Shown: positions 58,835 to 64,000 of the stretch, one piece after another
Numbering within the stretch: the first letter of the stretch is position 1
Layout: each line of letters opens with the position of its first letter
The notes under the pieces: model-generated
Database searches by the model: none
What the model was told of the DNA's origin: nothing
Seen by the model: the letters and a program-made list of their open reading frames with translations, nothing else
Source: Temnothorax longispinosus
Taxonomy: Eukaryota > Arthropoda > Insecta > Hymenoptera > Formicidae
Direction of reading: 5' to 3'
Assembly (NCBI RefSeq): GCF_030848805.1
Contig: NC_092360.1
Location: 9,672,001-9,736,000 of the forward strand
DNA: 64,000 nt
Position numbers and translations under genes: made by a program

Positions 58835-60783
58835 ATGGCTGCTGGCTGCTGCGGCGCGAAGAAGCAGAGGCTGGGCGGCGGCGGCGCCGCGGCGCCGTGT
58901 GACGGCACCGCCATACGGCACGGCACTCCTCAATCGAGGAAGCCCGTGACGATCGCCCAACCGGAGATGGGCTTCTACTGCTTCGACGTCCTCTACTGCC
59001 AGCTGCACCAGCTGGACCCGCCGAAAGCGCCCAACTTCAGCAACGAAGCGTTGTGAGTAATCCTCGCGGTGTTCCTCTCTGTCTTTTCTCTGTTTGCCTC
59101 TTTCTGTCTCTTTCCTTTGCGTCCGTCCGTCCATCTGTCCGTCTCGCTCGCGCGTCGCGTCAGCTGTTGCCTCTTCGCTCGTCTCCGATGACAGGTCGTC
59201 CGTGTCACGTCAAGTCTTAAAGACCGTGACGATTAATGATTATTACGGAGATCGAATTTCGACATTGCAGAGATATACGGAAAAAAATATGATATTCTAC
59301 CAATTATAATATTATTCGAATCTTATTTTTATATTTAGTTCGCGCGTTATGAATTTTGAATTCTGCTGAGCCGATCATCTCTGATCTCGATTTGACTGAT
59401 CTAGAAGTCCAGCTGCGAAATCGGTTCAGGATGCATTATTATTGGTGCATTGTTTGGTCCTCACGGGTGTGGATTATCCGTCGGCGCGCGGTGCACGCAT
59501 TATTACGGCGTGCTTCGATTTCTCTCATTGTGTAGCGCTATGCCAACTATGTATAGGCCACCGAGGACGCTACGTTTGTTGCTACGATGCATATCTGCAG
59601 AAACATTGTTAATGGGAATCGCGATGCCTTTCTCACAAATACCCTCGCATCGTGTCGTTATTTTAGCCTCGGGAAAATTTATTGCGAGATAAATCCAAAA
59701 ATTATTTTTTGTCATTATTTTTATGTTATATTTATTTTTTTTATATTTTATAAAAAAATATTTATTTATTTTGTATATTGATTATACCGCCGCAAATCTG
59801 AAGTCTTGCTAAATACAAAAGAAGTTATTTTGTTTTTTTTCTTTTCCATCCCCGATAGTTCGTTGCCTGATGAAAATAAGAAAAAATGTGTCTGAACATG
59901 AGATTTTTTAATATATAGATACGTCTTTTCAGCCCTTTATTTGTGACATGGACAATAGGAAAAGATATGAGATTACGAGGTTGTATTGGTACTTTTAATG
60001 CGATGCACTTACATGCTGGGCTACGCGAGTACGCTACAACTAGGTGAGACCATGCAGGTTTCTCACTTTAGAAGATAGAATAATATGTACATATAAATCA
60101 TAAATATATAAGATAGATATTTATAAGATGTATAATTATATGTATAAAATTATATAAATGTATATTTATAATATATATTTATAAATTTTACACGTATATA
60201 CATATAAATGCCATAATGTATGTCATATTTACATTACATTACTTACGTAATTGTGATATTTAGCATAATGGTCTCGCATGCGTTTTTGATACACGTTTCT
60301 GTATGTTTTTCTAAAGCGCGTTCAAAGACTCTCGGTTTAATCCTATAACTCGAGACGAGCTGCCGCGCTTGCATGTAAGCGTGTCGATTTTGCGGCATTT
60401 TGAAGACGGAGTTGACTATTTAGATTGGGAAGTGGGTGTGCACGGAATTCGCATAGAATTCCACAATGAGAAGGGTAACAAACGGACGGCTACTTACTTG
60501 CCCAGCGTAGCTATGGAGCAAGGTGCGTATCCGTGGTGGTAGAATAGGACAAGCAATGGAACCTCCCTCCCCCCGGGGGCGCCTTTATGAGAAATAATCT
60601 GTAATCTGATGTTCAGGATGGGACCAGATACAAACGATAGATTCTCTGCTACATAAGGGTGGCTTCAAAGGCTTAGTCACACCCGATATCCGTCGTAGCC
60701 TGAAACTGACTCGCTATCAAAGCGAGGAGGTCACCGTGAGCTATCAGGATTACATGACGCATTGTCACAATCGAAGATGCTAG
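58835..60783 (+). CDS. AMMECR1: AMMECR1 family protein
   Basis: Orthologue of human AMMECR1, a conserved intracellular protein whose biochemical activity is unknown; the human gene lies in the deletion causing Alport syndrome with midface hypoplasia. Coding exons: 58835-59052, 59933-60043, 60317-60522, 60617-60783. Phases agree, and 702 bases give 233 residues. The start MAAGCCGAKKQRL matches the vertebrate N-terminus, which decided it. A glycine/alanine linker follows, then the AMMECR1 domain from about residue 50: FCFDVLYC-like YCFDVLYCQL, PLFVTW, the signature LRGCIGTF, GLREYA, FKDSRF, DYLDWEVGVHGI, TATYLP, GWDQIQTIDSLL, KLTRYQSE. The annotated end is a UAG at 60781-60783 after HCHNRRC. 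The same frame continues open for 115 codons beyond it. A polyadenylation signal lies at 61345. Confidence 0.95.
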
Positions 60784-61131
60784 CAGATCGCCTGGGGTTC
60801 CAGCCAGGGACCCCTGCCCCAACGATTCGCTCAGGCTCGTTATGCGCACACGGTCAATTCGTCTCATTTGCTAAACGATAGTACGCGATACAATTCTTTC
60901 GTGTCTGGACAACAGTGCTTGCAGATTGTCACGCAACCGAATCGTTCGACGTTCATTCATCCATTACCCTTACCTCCAATTACCCCAGTTATGATACCGA
61001 TACGTAACAATCCATCTCTTTGGTGGAATAACGCAGGTCCGTCCTATCCGCCTGCACCGGTTTATCCTCGACCACCGCATCGCTTCTTAACGCAGGATAC
61101 TGCGGAGCGCGGGGTACGTAAGCGAAAATGA
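60784..61131 (+). other. In-frame open extension after the AMMECR1 stop (candidate readthrough)
   Basis: Immediately after the UAG the same reading frame runs 115 sense codons to a UGA at 61129. The peptide begins QIAWGSSQGPLPQRF, has a proline-rich middle (PLPLPPITPV and PPAPVYPRPP), and ends in the basic RGVRKRK, which resembles a nuclear localisation signal. The stop context is UAG followed by CAG, of the leaky CAR type. Composition is coding-like, unlike the AT-rich DNA after 61131. Alternatives are a splice variant avoiding the stop, a base error at the UAG, or chance. Confidence 0.55.
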
Positions 61132-63547
61132 CATTGGAGGCGGTTATTTCTCGCAATTTTCCACTGTTTAAAGTGGTGCGTGTTTCTGTGTCTTAGCGTG
61201 CACGGCCTCCCGTTTATGGTACCGCGTGCTCCGTCTTGAGAATAATAATAGATCTTTTGTGTATGATGGCATCGCCTAATTGTTGCGTATCCTGCGTATT
61301 GTATTAAAAATCACAAGTAATACCTTTAAAAAGTGTTTAAACTTAATAAAAAGATATTTTTGCATTGATATATATTTTTCAAATACTTTAATATTGCATT
61401 AAAACAATTTCCCCGATTTGAATTTGATTTCAGATTGATAAATAATATTATTTATTACTCAATTATTTAATAGCTATATTATTCATTAATTCTACTTTTT
61501 TCATAAATGCATTTAAATCTCTTTTCGTTATAACAATTAGCTCTGCCATTATATTGTGAAGAATCTGTTTGTATTTGCATCGATAATATAATAATGACAA
61601 TGAATACTTTTATAAGACAGTGATTACATATAAAATTCACTGCCTACTTTCACACGATATAATGTACAAAACAATGTCGGAATCATTCCATTTTTTGTAT
61701 AATGTATATGATATATCTATAACATTCTTATACATTAAGTGAAAATTGGAAAAATTTGATGTTTTTATAAATTTATTTTTATTAACGTTTTTCAATGGTT
61801 ATAGAATATGTTTTAGCTACATTATAGAGATAGAGCATCAGTTTGTATTACAAAAAAGGATCGTTAAAATATAATACATCAGTTATGCATTTAATCGCAT
61901 CAAAAAGACAGCAAGTTTGACAAAGAAACATAAATCTTCTGTGGTTAATTGTGATTTAGTTATTAAAGTATAAAAAAGAATCATAACACAGTAGAAATAT
62001 AAATATTAGTTACGTAAGCTAGACGTAAATGTGAAAAAGTATAAATGATCTCATTGTGAGTTTGTGTTATTCGATTGATAAGATATCTCATAATTTCGTG
62101 ATAGTTGCACCATTTGCGATATCTTACGCCGTGCATCTATTGATACATATTTCACAAATTTTAATCGCATCTTGCAATATTACGATATAAATTAAATTAA
62201 TGGTATATTTTTCAGCGTTAATTCTTACTTCCCTTGAATTGCCAGCTATTACTTTAGAATATTAGTAACTGGCTTTAAACACTGCCAATTTATTCGCCCT
62301 GTTATATCTTTTTTATACTGATAGGAGTACTCGTTAGAAATAAATGAAAATTGTTATTGTATCTCTCATATTTGTTGTAGTATGTGTTATTCTCCATGTT
62401 ATTCGTATTAGTACGCGTTATTTACGTAAAACGTTTTGCATCGATAATAATTAGCGAGTTCCTAAAATCTTGCTTTTTGTGAATCTCGGCATAATAAACG
62501 TCCAACGAACTGCCACATACTTGTCGATTCACATATGCGCTCGTTCGGTCTATGGAACTCCGTTTGCGTAATGGACATTATTACGGTTTACACGTGTGAA
62601 TGATGCATTTTCACCGGTGAGAACGAAAATAATTCTATCTAGCGTTGTGTAATTATATTTTGCGATATACAAGTACATTGTATATTCGTGAATTTACTGA
62701 AGAGTTTACGAAAATATAATAAAAACGCACTTACTTAAAAGTAAGTCATTGATCACAATGCAATTAAATATATATAGCCGCATTGAACATATTTCAGATG
62801 GATAATCATTAATTATCGTACGAATCTGCTGAATGAAATCATTCTGTATTTTGTGAAACTGCCATAAAAATCTACTTGATATACGCATTTTGTAATTGTG
62901 TAGAGTAAGCACTTTATACACGTAGAGTTTATTACCGTACTTTTAATCTTTCTCTAATTAATACGATGTAACGTGAGATTGCACGACGAAAAGTATTAAT
63001 AATTTCTAAAGCAAAGCATACTTGTCAGATTAATATTTATTATCGTACTTTTTATCTCATACTAGTGTAATATTAATACGATATCAAGCGAATGTGTGCT
63101 CACTTTGATTGCATTTGTAAATTAATAATGCAGCGAGACCCACGGGTTATTCTTTATTTATTCATAAGTTGAACACAGCGAACATAACTCTCTCTCTCTC
63201 TCTCTCACCTTTTTCTCAGATTAAAAAACCAGTAGAATTCATGCAAAAATTACATCAAGGTACTACAAACAATTTTTATTTTGCAATGAAAAGATAAAAT
63301 AAAATAAAATAAACTTTTATATTGTCATAAGGATCATTGTAATCAATTCTTTCCGCATTATTCCTTACTCTTTTCTGTGCAAAATTTTTTTCTTTAATAT
63401 ATAACTATTACACGTGCGATATAAAATAGTTATATGTTAAAAACAAAGAAACGCAAATGCAAAAGATGTAAAAACGCGTAGTTAAAAAATGTAGACTTAT
63501 GCATATATGTAAAATATCTTACATTCGTTTCATATACATATACGTAT
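61132..63547. other. 3' flank of AMMECR1, AT-rich, no gene recognised
   Basis: The sequence turns abruptly AT-rich after 61260. AATAAA at 61345-61350 is the likely polyadenylation signal of AMMECR1. A (CT)n tract lies at about 63187-63207. No other frame or structure is supported. Confidence 0.6.
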
Positions 63548-63727
63548 AATCTCGCTAATCAGGCACTATTAAAAACCAGGCTGTGCTGGATTAATGGATT
63601 TGCCGGACTATTGAAATGTAAGGCATATAAGAGGCAAATAAAATATTTGGGTATTTTGAAACTTCTGAATTTACAATCTATTAATCCGGTACAACCTGGT
63701 TTTTAATAGTGCCGGATTAGCGAGATT
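63548..63727. mobile_element. Inverted-repeat element, pogo/Tigger-like ends
   Basis: Terminal inverted repeats of about 48 bases: the left AATCTCGCTAATCAGGCACT and the right, reversed, AATCTCGCTAATCCGGCACT both continue through ATTAAAAACCAGG to GGATTAAT. The 180-bp body is non-coding. The CTCGCTAATCCGGCA word resembles the ends of pogo/Tigger elements, which duplicate TA; the assignment is from memory of end motifs only. Confidence 0.8.
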
Positions 63728-64000
63728 GTACTGTACACATATATGTATATACCGAGTGCCCCCGAAATTCGCAAATCAAAATATTATAACAAGAAACTCT
63801 GCTATAAAACAGTCACGAAAAAAACAAAAAATCGCAGACTTTTATTACTTAAGTAATAAAGCGATTTTTTATTCTAAACACGGTAGGTTTTCGAAATATA
63901 ACTATATATACGAAATAAGTTGCACGTAAATGGTGCTTTGATGACGCGATAAGGGATTCGATTTCAGGATAGAATCTAAAATCTAAAATATGTCTAAAAG

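Noticed and set aside
58626..58949. Other CG-rich frames across AMMECR1 exon 1 (both strands)
   Set aside because: They are open only because stops are rare in CG-rich DNA; the frame beginning MAAGCCG matches AMMECR1.
1..64000. tRNA, rRNA or CRISPR features
   Set aside because: No tRNA-like box A/box B arrangement, rRNA core sequence or regularly spaced direct repeats were recognised by eye. A covariance search (for example tRNAscan-SE) would settle the tRNA question.

Overview
The window is animal nuclear DNA, most probably insect. Genes are few and split by many short introns with GT-AG borders, the intergenic DNA is AT-rich, the presumed promoters are islands rich in CG dinucleotides, and short inverted-repeat elements are scattered throughout. 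The gene content (lysosomal glucosylceramidase, a secreted histidine acid phosphatase of the insect 'venom acid phosphatase Acph-1-like' type, AMMECR1) fits an insect. Hymenoptera, perhaps an ant, is my guess rather than something the sequence proves.

Layout. 1-14.4 kb: no recognisable gene; one long RNA-like hairpin, a CG-rich island at 2.1-2.8 kb, two copies of one inverted-repeat element family, and a nested palindrome. 14.4-18.6 kb and 23.4-28.7 kb: two tandem, same-strand, nine-coding-exon glucosylceramidase (GBA1-type, GH30) genes. Both have all exons in phase and both catalytic glutamates, and both appear functional. A fossil mariner transposase ends about 15 bp before the start of the second duplicated block. 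28.7-39.9 kb: intergenic, with inverted-repeat elements and weak exon candidates. 40.0-43.6 kb: a complete seven-coding-exon acid phosphatase gene. 47.4-47.6 kb, minus strand: a possible first coding exon, phase-compatible with a possible last exon at 32.0-32.1 kb. 49.5-55.3 kb: CG-rich promoter and 5' exon territory of an unidentified plus-strand transcript. 57.2-58.4 kb: clustered palindromes. 58.8-60.8 kb: AMMECR1, four coding exons, followed in the same frame by 115 further sense codons after its UAG. 61-64 kb: AT-rich 3' flank with one more inverted-repeat element.

The genes do not form an operon or an obvious pathway. The glucosylceramidases act in lysosomal sphingolipid breakdown, the phosphatase is a secreted or surface ectoenzyme, and AMMECR1 is an intracellular protein of unclear biochemical activity.

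The most interesting signals are: (1) a candidate stop-codon readthrough extension of AMMECR1, proline-rich with a basic C-terminus; (2) the contrasting evolution of the two glucosylceramidases, with a nearly identical tract around exon 4, amino-acid-changing differences elsewhere, and a lost splice acceptor apparently replaced in copy 2; and (3) several fold-back element families. All coordinates were read by eye, with exon phases checked by arithmetic. No database search was possible.
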